This document shows positions 7,273 through 15,263 of a DNA stretch of 18,591 nucleotides, piece by piece; positions within the stretch are counted from its first letter, which is position 1, and each line of letters opens with the position of its first letter. A model generated the notes under the pieces. It was not told the DNA's origin, searched no databases, and saw nothing but the letters and a program-made list of their open reading frames with translations. This DNA is from CAYTQK01 sp964439745 (GTDB taxonomy: Bacteria > Desulfobacterota > Desulfobacteria > Desulfobacterales > Desulfosudaceae): NCBI GenBank assembly GCA_964439745.1, contig CAYTQK010000024.1:1-18591 (forward strand), in the 5' to 3' direction. The position numbers were made by a program, and so were the translations under genes.

Positions 7273-7320
7273 CGGCGGCCTGATAAATATTACCAGGGTA
7301 TGGTAGCTTGACGGCCGCCG
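7273..7320. other. Long inverted repeat in the 320-bp gap between divergent genes
   Basis: Perfect 8-bp arms CGGCGGCC (7273-7280) and GGCCGCCG (7313-7320) enclose a second hairpin (TACC/GGTA, 7291-7294 and 7301-7304). The gap 7163-7482 holds no convincing gene; besides this structure it contains the cyclase promoter (7364-7392) and a weak hairpin at about 7421-7445. It could be a folded leader, a small RNA or a protein site. No T tract follows on either strand. Confidence 0.35.
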
Positions 7321-7363
7321 GATTGCAACCATGGAGTAAAATCCGTCCGGCCGTTGCCCCGGT

Positions 7364-7392
7364 TTGACAGGTAGTTGATTTATAATTATTAT
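7364..7392 (+). promoter_or_regulatory. Sigma-70-type promoter of the adenylate cyclase gene
   Basis: A perfect TTGACA (7364-7369), a 17-nt spacer and TATTAT (7387-7392, 5 of 6) predict a start near 7399 and an 84-nt leader before the cyclase ATG. Confidence 0.7.
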
Positions 7393-7482
7393 TAAACAAT
7401 AATCACCGGTATTGATTTATCGTCCGTCTTACTCCTGACGACGGGACCGTTTCCTGGCAATCCCTATCCGGGTAAATAAATA

Positions 7483-9225
7483 ATGATCTTTCCAAGGACG
7501 TGGCTGCATCATTTTTTGTCGGGTCTGAAAAGCCGTTTTCGGCGTTTTTCCGGAAAAGACACCCTGATCGGTCAAGTCCTGCTGGACAAGGGAATTGTTG
7601 CGGCAGCCCAGCTTGACCACGCCCTGGATGCCCAGAAAAGCCGGCTGATTGAAGACGGACAGGCCGTTCCCCTTGGCATGGTCATCGTGGATCTCGGATA
7701 TGCCGAGGAAAAAACGGTAGTTGATGCCATCAACGAGCATTATCAGCTGGACGTCTCCTCGCTGTCCGACAACATCCGGGAACTGGTGGGCCGGCTCCGG
7801 CGTCCCCTGGTCGAAAAACTGCCCACCCCGCACCTGCCCATCTGGCTTCAGCTTTCCGTGACCATGATGCTGATGGTGGTCCTGACGGCCCTGGCCTTGA
7901 ATTATTTCAGCCTCAACCGGCAGAAGGAGCAGTTGTATCAGCGGACCCTGACCATCGGTCTGGTCAGCTTGAATTATTTTGACAACAATGCCCGGGTGCC
8001 CATGCTCAAGGATAATTTGCTGCAGCTGAATGCGCTGCTCAAAAATGCCTCCCAGGTTGAGGGCATTGTTTACTCTTTTATCACGGATAACTCCCTGCGG
8101 ATCAAAGCCCATACCAATCTGAACCGGATCGGGGACAAAATGCCGGCTTTCAGCAATACCGAAAAGATCCAGCGCAAGGGGCAGGATGTGTATTTCAACC
8201 ATGTGCTTCCCGACGGTACCCATGTGTTGAATATCTCCCGGCCCATACTCTTTAGGGACAAGCGGCTGGGCATGGTGCACGTGGGGGTTTCCCTGGATTT
8301 TATCGAGCAGATGATTCATCAGGAGCGGCTGACCCTGCTGGTCACCACCCTGGTTATCCTGTTTCTGGCGCTGCTGTTGGCGCTGACCCTGGGGTTTCGC
8401 TACTCTCTCCCGATCAAGAAACTGGTTTCCGCCACCCATGAAATCGGCCGCGGTAATTACCGGCACAAGGTACGCTTGCAGCGCAATGATGAGCTGGGCA
8501 ACCTGGCGCGGGCCTTCAACCGCATGAGCGATGAATTGTGGCGGAATACCATGATGCAGGAGTCCTTTGGTAAATACGTCGGCAATGAGGTATTGGAAAT
8601 GATCATGGCCGACCCCAGCCAGCAGTGGCTGAAGGGGAATCGCAACGAAGCCACCATCCTGTTTGCCGACATTCGCGGTTTCACATCGTTTTCCGATGAA
8701 AAGGAGCCGGAGCAGGTTGTTGTCATGCTCAACGCCTATTTTGAGATTACCGCCCGGGTTATCATGGAGCACGGCGGCTACGTGGATAAATTTATCGGGG
8801 ATGCCGTCCTCGGTGTTTTTGGCGTGCCCGTGTACCGCAGGAAACACATGGAAAGGGCCCTGCGGGCTGCCGTTGATATCCAGGAACGGTTGCAAAAATC
8901 CGCGCAAAATGGTAATCCCCTGTTAGCCAAAGTGGGCATCGGAATTGACAGCGGGGTGATTGTTTCCGGCAATATCGGTTCCCAGGAGAAAATGGAATAC
9001 ACGGTTATCGGCGGCAGTGTCAACGCGGCTTCACGCTTGAGTGATCTGGCCGGTCCCGGTGAAATTCTGATCAGCAGAACGGTATATAACAAGGTAAAAC
9101 ATATGATTACGGCCGAAGCCAGGCCGGCCCGGCGAATCAAGGGGTTTGCCGGCCCGGTGGAGACGTTCAAGGTGCTGGGTGTCCGGAACAGGCAGCCGCG
9201 TACGGCCAAGAGAATTGCAAAATGA
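7483..9225 (+). CDS. Membrane class III adenylate cyclase with MshEN-like N-terminus, periplasmic sensor and HAMP
   Basis: A 580-residue protein. Residues 26-92 look like the GspE/MshE N-terminal (MshEN) fold, with two repeats of the LGxxLxxxG...LxxALxxQ pattern (from 28 and from 63). Then come a membrane helix (about 122-143), a periplasmic sensor of about 140 residues (Cache-like, with a TDNSLRIKAHTN segment), a second helix (283-305), HAMP (306-358) and the cyclase domain (384-565). Metal ligands D396 (FADIRGF) and D440 (IGDAVLG), substrate-selecting K503 and T507 (EKMEYTVIG), and catalytic N514 and R518 are all present, so it should make cAMP from ATP. The Arg that opens the c-di-GMP motif in MshE is not seen. 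The ribosome site is weak (GGGTAA). The next gene overlaps by 4 bp. Confidence 0.9.
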   Translation: MIFPRTWLHHFLSGLKSRFRRFSGKDTLIGQVLLDKGIVAAAQLDHALDAQKSRLIEDGQAVPLGMVIVDLGYAEEKTVVDAINEHYQLDVSSLSDNIRELVGRLRRPLVEKLPTPHLPIWLQLSVTMMLMVVLTALALNYFSLNRQKEQLYQRTLTIGLVSLNYFDNNARVPMLKDNLLQLNALLKNASQVEGIVYSFITDNSLRIKAHTNLNRIGDKMPAFSNTEKIQRKGQDVYFNHVLPDGTHVLNISRPILFRDKRLGMVHVGVSLDFIEQMIHQERLTLLVTTLVILFLALLLALTLGFRYSLPIKKLVSATHEIGRGNYRHKVRLQRNDELGNLARAFNRMSDELWRNTMMQESFGKYVGNEVLEMIMADPSQQWLKGNRNEATILFADIRGFTSFSDEKEPEQVVVMLNAYFEITARVIMEHGGYVDKFIGDAVLGVFGVPVYRRKHMERALRAAVDIQERLQKSAQNGNPLLAKVGIGIDSGVIVSGNIGSQEKMEYTVIGGSVNAASRLSDLAGPGEILISRTVYNKVKHMITAEARPARRIKGFAGPVETFKVLGVRNRQPRTAKRIAK

Positions 9226-9875
9226 AAAGAGCGGTTTTTTGTTTTTTGATCGGAGCGCTGATCCTCCTGCAGGGATGTAGCGCCCTGACCCGGTTGACTT
9301 CCGAGCCCCCGCCTCCGGAAGAGGCGCAGACGCCTGCGGAAACGGAGGCGGAGCCGGAACGTCCGGCTGTTAAACGCCCCCGCTACATAAAACCGTGCCC
9401 GGCTGCACCTTCTCCGGAGAAGGCCCGGCTGGCGATTGAGAAAAAATTGAAACTGGCCGGTCAATATCTGGATGCGGACCAGTATGACCAGGTGGTGCCC
9501 CTGGCCGAAGAAATTCTGACCACAGACCCGGATAACAGCCGGGCCGTGGCCCTGCGAAATGAGGCCTCTTACCGGTGGGGCGAGCGGCTGTTTCATAACG
9601 GCGATTACCAAGAAGCGCTGCAGATGATGAAACGGTTGCCGTCCGATTACAGGGACGCGGAATCGTTTAAAGAGCGGATACATCGCAAAATGCTGGTCCA
9701 GGCCGAGGCTTTATATAAGATCGGTGTCATGCATTTCATTAATGAAGATCTGGAAAAGGCCATTGACTCCTGGGAAAAGACGCGGGCCCTGAACCCGGAG
9801 CATCCCTCGGCGCAAAAAGATATAGAAAACGCGAAGAATCTGCTGGAAGAATATGAAAAAATTGAACAACCGTAA
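9222..9875 (+). CDS. TPR-repeat lipoprotein, translationally coupled to the adenylate cyclase
   Basis: A 217-residue protein whose ATG overlaps the cyclase stop (ATGA, 9222-9225), so the two are translationally coupled. It has a lipoprotein signal: hydrophobic 5-15 and lipobox LLQGC with the lipidated Cys at 19. A Pro/Glu-rich tether (28-60) follows, then tetratricopeptide-like repeats from about 70 to 205, including GDYQEALQMMKRLP and NEDLEKAIDSWEKTRALNPEHP. It would be anchored to the envelope and bind a partner. A link to the periplasmic sensor of the cyclase is an inference from coupling alone. Confidence 0.85.
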   Translation: MKRAVFCFLIGALILLQGCSALTRLTSEPPPPEEAQTPAETEAEPERPAVKRPRYIKPCPAAPSPEKARLAIEKKLKLAGQYLDADQYDQVVPLAEEILTTDPDNSRAVALRNEASYRWGERLFHNGDYQEALQMMKRLPSDYRDAESFKERIHRKMLVQAEALYKIGVMHFINEDLEKAIDSWEKTRALNPEHPSAQKDIENAKNLLEEYEKIEQP

Positions 9876-9909
9876 CCACTGAGAACACATGGAGGGAGAA
9901 AAAGCACTG

Positions 9910-10197
9910 ATGATAAAAAGCAAGTTGTTCTGGCAGGGGAGCATGACCGGGGCTGCCGCGGGCTGGATTTTTATTCTCTATGGATTGCTGGCACCGCTGC
10001 CGCCGGGGCTGGTAACCGGGCTGTGGTGGGTAATCCTGATCTTGTGGGTGATCGGCCATCCCCTGGAATTGTTTCAGTCGCTTTCCGTGGGGAGACAGGC
10101 CGGTATTGCCACCGGCCGCACAATCATCATGACCCTGGTTTTCGGAATCACCTGGTGGATTCCGATCAAGCTGGGTGTTTTTACGGAATCATCATAG
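9910..10197 (+). CDS. Small three-helix membrane protein of unknown function
   Basis: A 95-residue protein. The ATG at 9910 follows a GGAGGGAG ribosome site by 11 nt; the earlier in-frame ATG at 9889 lies inside or before that site and is unlikely. Three hydrophobic segments are seen (about 12-26, 34-50 and 70-86), with a Trp-rich second helix (LWWVILILWVIG) and a charged loop (SVGRQAGIATGR). I recognise no family. It lies 34 bp after the lipoprotein gene and 52 bp before the ATPase gene, in the same direction, so it may belong to the same transcript. Confidence 0.75.
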   Translation: MIKSKLFWQGSMTGAAAGWIFILYGLLAPLPPGLVTGLWWVILILWVIGHPLELFQSLSVGRQAGIATGRTIIMTLVFGITWWIPIKLGVFTESS

Positions 10198-10249
10198 GAC
10201 GTGTCAGGCCTTAAGAAAAGGCGCAGCGGTCCACCGGGACGAATAACAG

Positions 10250-10966
10250 ATGCACCTGAAAAAGATCATCATTGAAGCGGAGTCCTTTCCGGCTGCGGAC
10301 CGTTATCCCTTTACCCTGGAAATCCTGAAGCACACCAGAGAAATACCGCTGACCACACCGGTAACCTTTTTCGCGGGAGAAAACGGAACCGGCAAATCCA
10401 CTCTGTTGGAGGCCGTGGCCCGCCGCTGCAACATACAGATCTGGGACGGCGAGCAGCGGATGCGGCTGCACGGCAATCCCTATGAAAAAATGTTGCCCGT
10501 GTGCCTCTCCGTGGAATGGCAGAACGGTCCGGTACCCGGCTCTTTTTTTGCTTCGGAAATCTTCCGCCATTTCGCCCAGCTGCTGGATGAATGGGCCGTG
10601 GATGATCCGGCTGTGCTGGATTATTTCGGCAGCCAGTCCCTGATGGAAAAATCTCATGGCCAGAGCCACCTGGCCTTCTTCAAGACCCGCTATACTGTTC
10701 GCGGTCTTTATTTTCTGGATGAGCCGGAAAACGCACTTTCCCCCCGGAGTCAGCTGGAATTGCGGCGGGTGCTCCATCGGGCCGGCAAGAACGGCGAGGT
10801 TCAGTTTATCATCGCCACCCATTCGCCGCTGCTGCTCTCTCTCCCCGGAGCGACCATTTTCAGCTTTGACCAGGCGTCACTCCAATCAGTTGCCTGCGAA
10901 GACACGGATCATTACCGCGTGTACCGGGATTTTTTTCTGTACCCGGAGCGATTCTCCGTGGAATAG
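10250..10966 (+). CDS. Stand-alone ABC/SMC-type ATPase (predicted AAA ATPase)
   Basis: A 238-residue cytoplasmic protein. Walker A GENGTGKST (43-51), an ABC-signature-like SHGQS (135-139), Walker B GLYFLDEPENAL (152-163) and the H-loop ATHSP with H191 follow in order. It has no coiled-coil insert, no membrane part and no nuclease or TOPRIM domain, so it looks like a minimal head domain similar to the small predicted ATPases of COG3910. The substrate is unknown. It has only a weak ribosome site (GGGACGA). RecD2 starts 41 bp downstream. Confidence 0.85.
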   Translation: MHLKKIIIEAESFPAADRYPFTLEILKHTREIPLTTPVTFFAGENGTGKSTLLEAVARRCNIQIWDGEQRMRLHGNPYEKMLPVCLSVEWQNGPVPGSFFASEIFRHFAQLLDEWAVDDPAVLDYFGSQSLMEKSHGQSHLAFFKTRYTVRGLYFLDEPENALSPRSQLELRRVLHRAGKNGEVQFIIATHSPLLLSLPGATIFSFDQASLQSVACEDTDHYRVYRDFFLYPERFSVE

Positions 10967-11007
10967 GTAAGGCCATCGGCGGGACAATACCACCGGACAG
11001 GCAGGGC

Positions 11008-13215
11008 ATGACTACGACCACCATTCAGGGACATATCGAACGCATCACCTATACCAATGAAGAAAACGGGTTCACCGTGGCCCAGCTTCAGCCGGCCGGT
11101 CGTTCAGACCTGGTCACGGTGGTGGGCAATTTTGCCGCCGTGTCTCCTGGTGAATACCTGGTCATGACGGGTGAATGGGGGCATCATCCCCGTTTCGGAC
11201 GACAGTTTCAGGCTTCCGAATACCAGACCCGGCGGCCGGCCACCGTTGAAGGCATCCGCAAGTACCTGGGATCGGGGCTGGTCAAGGGGATCGGGCCGGT
11301 CATGGCCGAACGCATCACCCGCATGTTCGGGGCGGATACCCTGGAGGTGATGGACAACAACATCGAGGCCTTGAGCCGGGTGCCGGGAATCGGGAAAAAA
11401 CGGGTGAAAATGATCACGGCGGCCTGGCAGGAGCAGCAGGATATCCGCCAGGTGATGGTGTTTTTGCAGAGTCACGGCGTGGGCACAGGGTATGCCGTGA
11501 AGATTTTCCGGACCTACGGCCGGGATGCCGTGGCCGCGGTCACCGCTGATCCTTACCGCCTGGCTGCCGACATCCAGGGTATCGGCTTTGTCACGGCCGA
11601 CGCCATTGCCGGCAAGCTCGGTTTTCCCAAAGACAGCCCCCAGCGGATCCGGGCCGGGGTGGTGCACGTGCTGAATCAGCTGGCCGACGAAGGGCACGCC
11701 TGTTATCCGGAAGATGACCTCCTGGCACAATGTGTCGAGATTCTGGAAAACGCCCGGACGCGGGTGGCCCGGGAAATAACGGCCATGGCCGGTGAGGAGA
11801 CCCTGCAGATCGACCTCTTGCCCCTGGACAGGGACGGTCGCGAAGCGATCCGCATGGTTTACCTGGCCGGCCTGCACTGGTGTGAAACCATGATTGCCCG
11901 GCGGACGAAGAAGCTGGCGCGTCATCCCCGGGCGGTGCGAAAGATCGACACGGACAAGGCGGTCGCCTGGGTGCAGGAGAAACTGGCCATGACCCTGGCC
12001 GACAAGCAGGTCGAGGCCGTCAAGACGGCCGCCACCCGGAAGGTCATGGTGATCATCGGCGCGCCGGGAACGGGCAAGACCACCATCGTCAAGGCGGTAC
12101 TGAAAATTTATGCCGCCCTCGGCGCCCGGGTGCTCCTGGCCGCCCCGACCGGGCGGGCCGCCCGGAAATTAAAGGAGGCCACCGGCCATAACGCCCGTAC
12201 CATCCACCGGCTGCTGGAGTACAGCCTGGTTCAAGGCGGATTCCAGCGCAACAGCGACCGGCCCCTGAATTGCGACCTGCTGGTCATTGATGAGGCCTCC
12301 ATGATCGACACCGTCCTGATGTACTACCTGCTGCAGGCGGTGCCGCTGACCGCCACCGTAGTGCTGGTGGGGGACGTCAACCAGCTGCCGGCGGTGGGAC
12401 CGGGCAATATCCTCAATGACATGATCGCTTCCGGCCTGGTGCCGGTGGTGACCTTGAACGAGATTTTCCGCCAGGCGCAGCAGAGCCGCATTGTCGTGGC
12501 CGCGCACATGATCAACCGGGGGGTGGTCCCGGATCTTTCGACAACGGACGAAAAAAGCGATTTCTTCTTTGTCCGGGCGTCTGATCCGGACCATGCCGTG
12601 GATGTTATTACGGAACTGGTTACCCGGCGCATTCCCGGCCGGTTCGGCCTGGATCCGGTGGATGATATCCAGGTGCTGACCCCCATGCACAAGGGTGCCG
12701 CCGGGGCCGCCAATCTCAACCGGCGGCTGCAGCAGGCCCTGAATCCCGACGGCGGCGGCATAGGCCGGGGGGAGAGCACCATGGCAGTGGCTGACAAGGT
12801 CATGCAGATCCGGAACAATTACGACAAGGGGGTGTTCAACGGAGATATCGGCCGGGTGTCACGGATCGATTCCGAGGCCCGCCGCATGACGGTAATCTTT
12901 GACGAACGGCCGGTAACCTATGAAGCGGGCGATCTGGATGAAATCGTCCTGGCCTATGCCATCTCCGTGCACAAGTCGCAGGGGTCGGAATACCCGGCGG
13001 TGGTCATACCGGTTTTGACCCAGCATTACGTCATGCTGCAGCGCAACCTGATTTATACGGCTGTCACCCGCGGCCGCCGGTTGGTGGTTCTGGTCGGCAC
13101 GCCCCGGGCCGTTGCCATCGGCGTCAAGAATAACCGTACCGGCCGGCGCTATACCGGTTTAAGACAGCGGCTGCAGCAAGACGTACCGGATGAGCCGCAT
13201 CAAGTCCGGCAATGA
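11008..13215 (+). CDS. recD2: RecD2-type ATP-dependent DNA helicase (SF1B)
   Basis: A 735-residue protein, the usual length of RecD2. It has the N-terminal OB-like region (1-70), helix-hairpin-helix elements (LVKGIGPVMAERI at 91-103 and LSRVPGIGKKRVKMI at 122-136), then the helicase core: motif I GAPGTGKTT (351-359), motif II IDEAS (427-431), motif III VGDVNQLPAVG (about 454-464), and the late motif SVHKSQGSEYP (around 654-664) followed by IYTAVTRGRR. RecD2 is a 5'-3' DNA helicase involved in repair and replication-fork stability in bacteria, and works without RecBC. The frame is intact. It follows the ATPase gene by 41 bp; its 3' end overlaps the convergent decarboxylase gene by 16 bp. Confidence 0.96.
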   Translation: MTTTTIQGHIERITYTNEENGFTVAQLQPAGRSDLVTVVGNFAAVSPGEYLVMTGEWGHHPRFGRQFQASEYQTRRPATVEGIRKYLGSGLVKGIGPVMAERITRMFGADTLEVMDNNIEALSRVPGIGKKRVKMITAAWQEQQDIRQVMVFLQSHGVGTGYAVKIFRTYGRDAVAAVTADPYRLAADIQGIGFVTADAIAGKLGFPKDSPQRIRAGVVHVLNQLADEGHACYPEDDLLAQCVEILENARTRVAREITAMAGEETLQIDLLPLDRDGREAIRMVYLAGLHWCETMIARRTKKLARHPRAVRKIDTDKAVAWVQEKLAMTLADKQVEAVKTAATRKVMVIIGAPGTGKTTIVKAVLKIYAALGARVLLAAPTGRAARKLKEATGHNARTIHRLLEYSLVQGGFQRNSDRPLNCDLLVIDEASMIDTVLMYYLLQAVPLTATVVLVGDVNQLPAVGPGNILNDMIASGLVPVVTLNEIFRQAQQSRIVVAAHMINRGVVPDLSTTDEKSDFFFVRASDPDHAVDVITELVTRRIPGRFGLDPVDDIQVLTPMHKGAAGAANLNRRLQQALNPDGGGIGRGESTMAVADKVMQIRNNYDKGVFNGDIGRVSRIDSEARRMTVIFDERPVTYEAGDLDEIVLAYAISVHKSQGSEYPAVVIPVLTQHYVMLQRNLIYTAVTRGRRLVVLVGTPRAVAIGVKNNRTGRRYTGLRQRLQQDVPDEPHQVRQ

Positions 13216-14861
13216 AGCTGGTAAATGGATTCCTGCTCGTCCAGGATTTCCTTGAGGATGGATAGGTCGGTCATGGGATTCATGATGACCCCGCGCAGCA
13301 CCACGATGCCGCGTTCGTAACGGCGCCGCATGAGAGTGGTGCGGGAGACGAAGCTCCGGCCGGCCTCCCGCTGCACGCGCTGCACGGTGCGGTTGATTTC
13401 GTTCAGACGCCGGGTGGCCGCCTGCTTTTCTTCCTCGGTCCCGGTGAGGATGGCGTTTTTTAAATCCGGGGGACAGACCCGGTAGGTCAGGATGTTCAGC
13501 TGGGGCGCGGTAACCAGTTCGAACAATACCCTTTTTTGAATCTCCTCGGCAAACCGGCGGGCCGTGTCCAGGCCGTGATCGATGAGCAGGGCATAGCCGT
13601 TTTTGCCCATGATTTTGAGGGCGCTGTCCAGAACCAGGGAGTTGGCTTCGCGAGAGCCGGACAGGGATTTGATGCCCAGGTCGACCGAGCCCAACCGGTT
13701 GACGTAATTGGCGTGATAGGCCACGCCATCCATGGTCCAGGGAGATTTGAAATAGACCATGCCGCAGCTCATGGGCATGTAGAGCTGTTTGTGGCCGTCG
13801 ATGGTGACCGAATCGGCCAGGTCGATGCCGTCCAGCAGGTGATGATAGGTTTTTGACATCAGGGTGGGGCCGCCCCAGGCGGCGTCCACATGATAAAAGA
13901 GGTTCTCCTCGGCGCAGATTTCCCCGATCTGCCGCAGGGGGTCGACGGCCCCGGTTTCGGTGGCGCCGGCGATACCCACCACCGCGATAATGCGGGTGTC
14001 GCCCGCCTGTTTGATATCGCGGATAGTTTGCCGCAGGCAGTTGATGTCCAGCCGGTGGTGCTTGTCCACGTCAATGGCGATGATGTTGCGGTTGCCGATG
14101 CCGAGGATGCCGCCGGCTTTGCGCAGGGAATAGTGGCCCCGCCGGGAAACCAGGACGACGCTGTTGCGGACGCCGTAGTATTGATAGGCCGCCGGTACTC
14201 CCTCGATTTCAACACCGCCAAAATCCCCGTCCGGTCCGAATACGATACTGCGGGCCGCCCACAGGGCCGTCAGATTGGCGGTTGTGCCGCCTTCCACGAA
14301 GCAGCCCAGGGTGGAATCGGCATTCTGGACATGTTCCTGGTAAAAGTCTTCCGGAAGATTGAAGATGAGCCGGTGTACCTTGGCCAGGACCTGTTTTTCC
14401 AGGATGGAAAAAACCTTGGAGGTCTCCACCTTGACCACATTCTGGTTGAGCGCCGCGGCAATGGTTTTCAGGTGGACCATGAAAAAGGGAATGGCCGAGG
14501 TCATGTGCCCCACAAAGTAGGGCGAGGCCACGTTGACGGCATGGGGGGAGATCTCTTTGATCAGCTCGCGGATGACTTCGGCCAGCCGCCTTTCCGGGTT
14601 GTCGCTGATGACTGTTTCGGTGAATTCCCGGGAAAGGGTTTTCAGGCTGATGGCTTCGGTGATGCCGACGTGTTTGCCGAGGAACGCATGCAGGCCGAAC
14701 AGGATCTGTTCCATATATTTGACCAGCGTGGCCCGGCAGGCTTCGTCCTCGGGACGGATGAAGGTGCGCATCAGCGCCTGCCAGTCGGCAACCAGGTTGT
14801 CGGAAGAAGAGCGGTGCGGCGTCTGTGCTTCTCCGGCATGGCTGTACTTGCTTCGATTCAT
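13200..14861 (-). CDS. panP: PLP-dependent group II decarboxylase, PanP-like (aspartate 1-decarboxylase / glutamate decarboxylase family)
   Basis: A 553-residue cytoplasmic protein with the fold-type I PLP decarboxylase signature: EGGTTANL (190-197), H243 (RGHYSLRKA, ring-stacking His), D326 in HVDAAWGGP (pyridine nitrogen), and the PLP-binding Lys at 358 in SVTIDGHKQLY. Length and motif spacing resemble the PanP group described in Vibrio, which makes beta-alanine from aspartate for pantothenate synthesis and replaces PanD. Other group II members act on glutamate or cysteine sulfinate, so the substrate is not certain. The start at 14861 has a weak ribosome site (CGGAAC). The stop lies inside the end of recD2 on the other strand. 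It is transcribed away from fdhA. Confidence 0.85.
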   Translation of the reverse strand: MNRSKYSHAGEAQTPHRSSSDNLVADWQALMRTFIRPEDEACRATLVKYMEQILFGLHAFLGKHVGITEAISLKTLSREFTETVISDNPERRLAEVIRELIKEISPHAVNVASPYFVGHMTSAIPFFMVHLKTIAAALNQNVVKVETSKVFSILEKQVLAKVHRLIFNLPEDFYQEHVQNADSTLGCFVEGGTTANLTALWAARSIVFGPDGDFGGVEIEGVPAAYQYYGVRNSVVLVSRRGHYSLRKAGGILGIGNRNIIAIDVDKHHRLDINCLRQTIRDIKQAGDTRIIAVVGIAGATETGAVDPLRQIGEICAEENLFYHVDAAWGGPTLMSKTYHHLLDGIDLADSVTIDGHKQLYMPMSCGMVYFKSPWTMDGVAYHANYVNRLGSVDLGIKSLSGSREANSLVLDSALKIMGKNGYALLIDHGLDTARRFAEEIQKRVLFELVTAPQLNILTYRVCPPDLKNAILTGTEEEKQAATRRLNEINRTVQRVQREAGRSFVSRTTLMRRRYERGIVVLRGVIMNPMTDLSILKEILDEQESIYQLHCRT

Positions 14862-14918
14862 ATTCTGTTCCGGTCTGCGGCTGTTCCTGCCTGCTGTATT
14901 GACGGTTTGTTTCTGGAT

Positions 14919-14946
14919 TTTTTATCGTGTTTTCAGAAAATATCAA
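14919..14946 (-). promoter_or_regulatory. Candidate promoter of the panP-like gene
   Basis: On the minus strand TTGATA (14946-14941) is followed after 16 nt by TAAAAA (14924-14919), about 60 bp before the ATG. The spacer contains TTTTCTGAAAA, a short palindrome. Confidence 0.45.
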
Positions 14947-14972
14947 GACAAAATCGTGGTTTTATCCAGCTG

Positions 14973-15011
14973 CCTGAAAAAAAGGCGAACCGATATGATG
15001 TTTTTTTCAGG
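14973..15011. repeat. Perfect 11-bp inverted repeat between the panP-like and fdhA promoters
   Basis: Arms CCTGAAAAAAA (14973-14983) and TTTTTTTCAGG (15001-15011) are exact inverse complements around a 17-nt centre. It lies between the two divergent promoters, so it may be a shared operator. The rest of the 14862-15263 gap holds the two promoters and the structured fdhA leader, and no convincing gene. Confidence 0.55.
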
Positions 15012-15083
15012 GTACCACAGAGCCGCTCGCCGGTACAAATAAATTGACGGACAGGCGCGGTATCGGTTCTGTGGGAAACATTA

Positions 15084-15112
15084 TTGACACCATCTCCAAT
15101 TTTATATATAAA
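15084..15112 (+). promoter_or_regulatory. Sigma-70-type promoter of fdhA
   Basis: A perfect TTGACA (15084-15089), a 17-nt spacer and TATAAA (15107-15112, 5 of 6), with AT-rich sequence just after. It predicts a start near 15119 and a 145-nt leader before the fdhA ATG. Confidence 0.75.
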
Positions 15113-15142
15113 AAGGATTTTAATTAAAACAGTCCGTCACTC

Positions 15143-15199
15143 GCTTTTTCGCTGCGGTTGGGGCGAGAAAACCGGGGGGCTGACGGTGCAGCGAAAAGC
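15143..15199 (+). promoter_or_regulatory. Structured RNA leader of fdhA
   Basis: Within the predicted 145-nt leader, 15143-15155 pairs with 15188-15199 over 12 bp with one bulged T, enclosing a second short hairpin (GGTT/AACC, 15156-15159 with 15170-15173). A competing pairing, CTCGC (15140-15144) with GCGAG (15163-15167), shares bases with the main stem, so two folds are possible. A further hairpin (GCCCT/AGGGC, about 15228-15245) ends a few nt before the ribosome site. This is the layout of a switchable leader, but I could not match it to a known riboswitch class. Confidence 0.45.
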
Positions 15200-15263
15200 C
15201 GGGACGGTCCCGCTTGTTGTGCATAGGGCCCTCTTTACAAAGGGCGATCAGCAGGAGAAACGC

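Noticed and set aside
7214..7399. 61-codon minus-strand frame in the gap before the cyclase
   Set aside because: No ribosome site, no family, and it overlaps the cyclase promoter and the inverted repeat.
7429..8907. Minus-strand open frame of 492 codons opposite the cyclase
   Set aside because: The plus strand has complete cyclase, HAMP and MshEN-like domains; the antisense product is His/Gln-rich with no known motif.
15084..15263. N-terminal extension of fdhA starting near 15084
   Set aside because: It would start within the -35 box of a strong promoter, lacks a ribosome site and does not resemble FdhA; the ATG at 15264 has AGGAG at the right distance.
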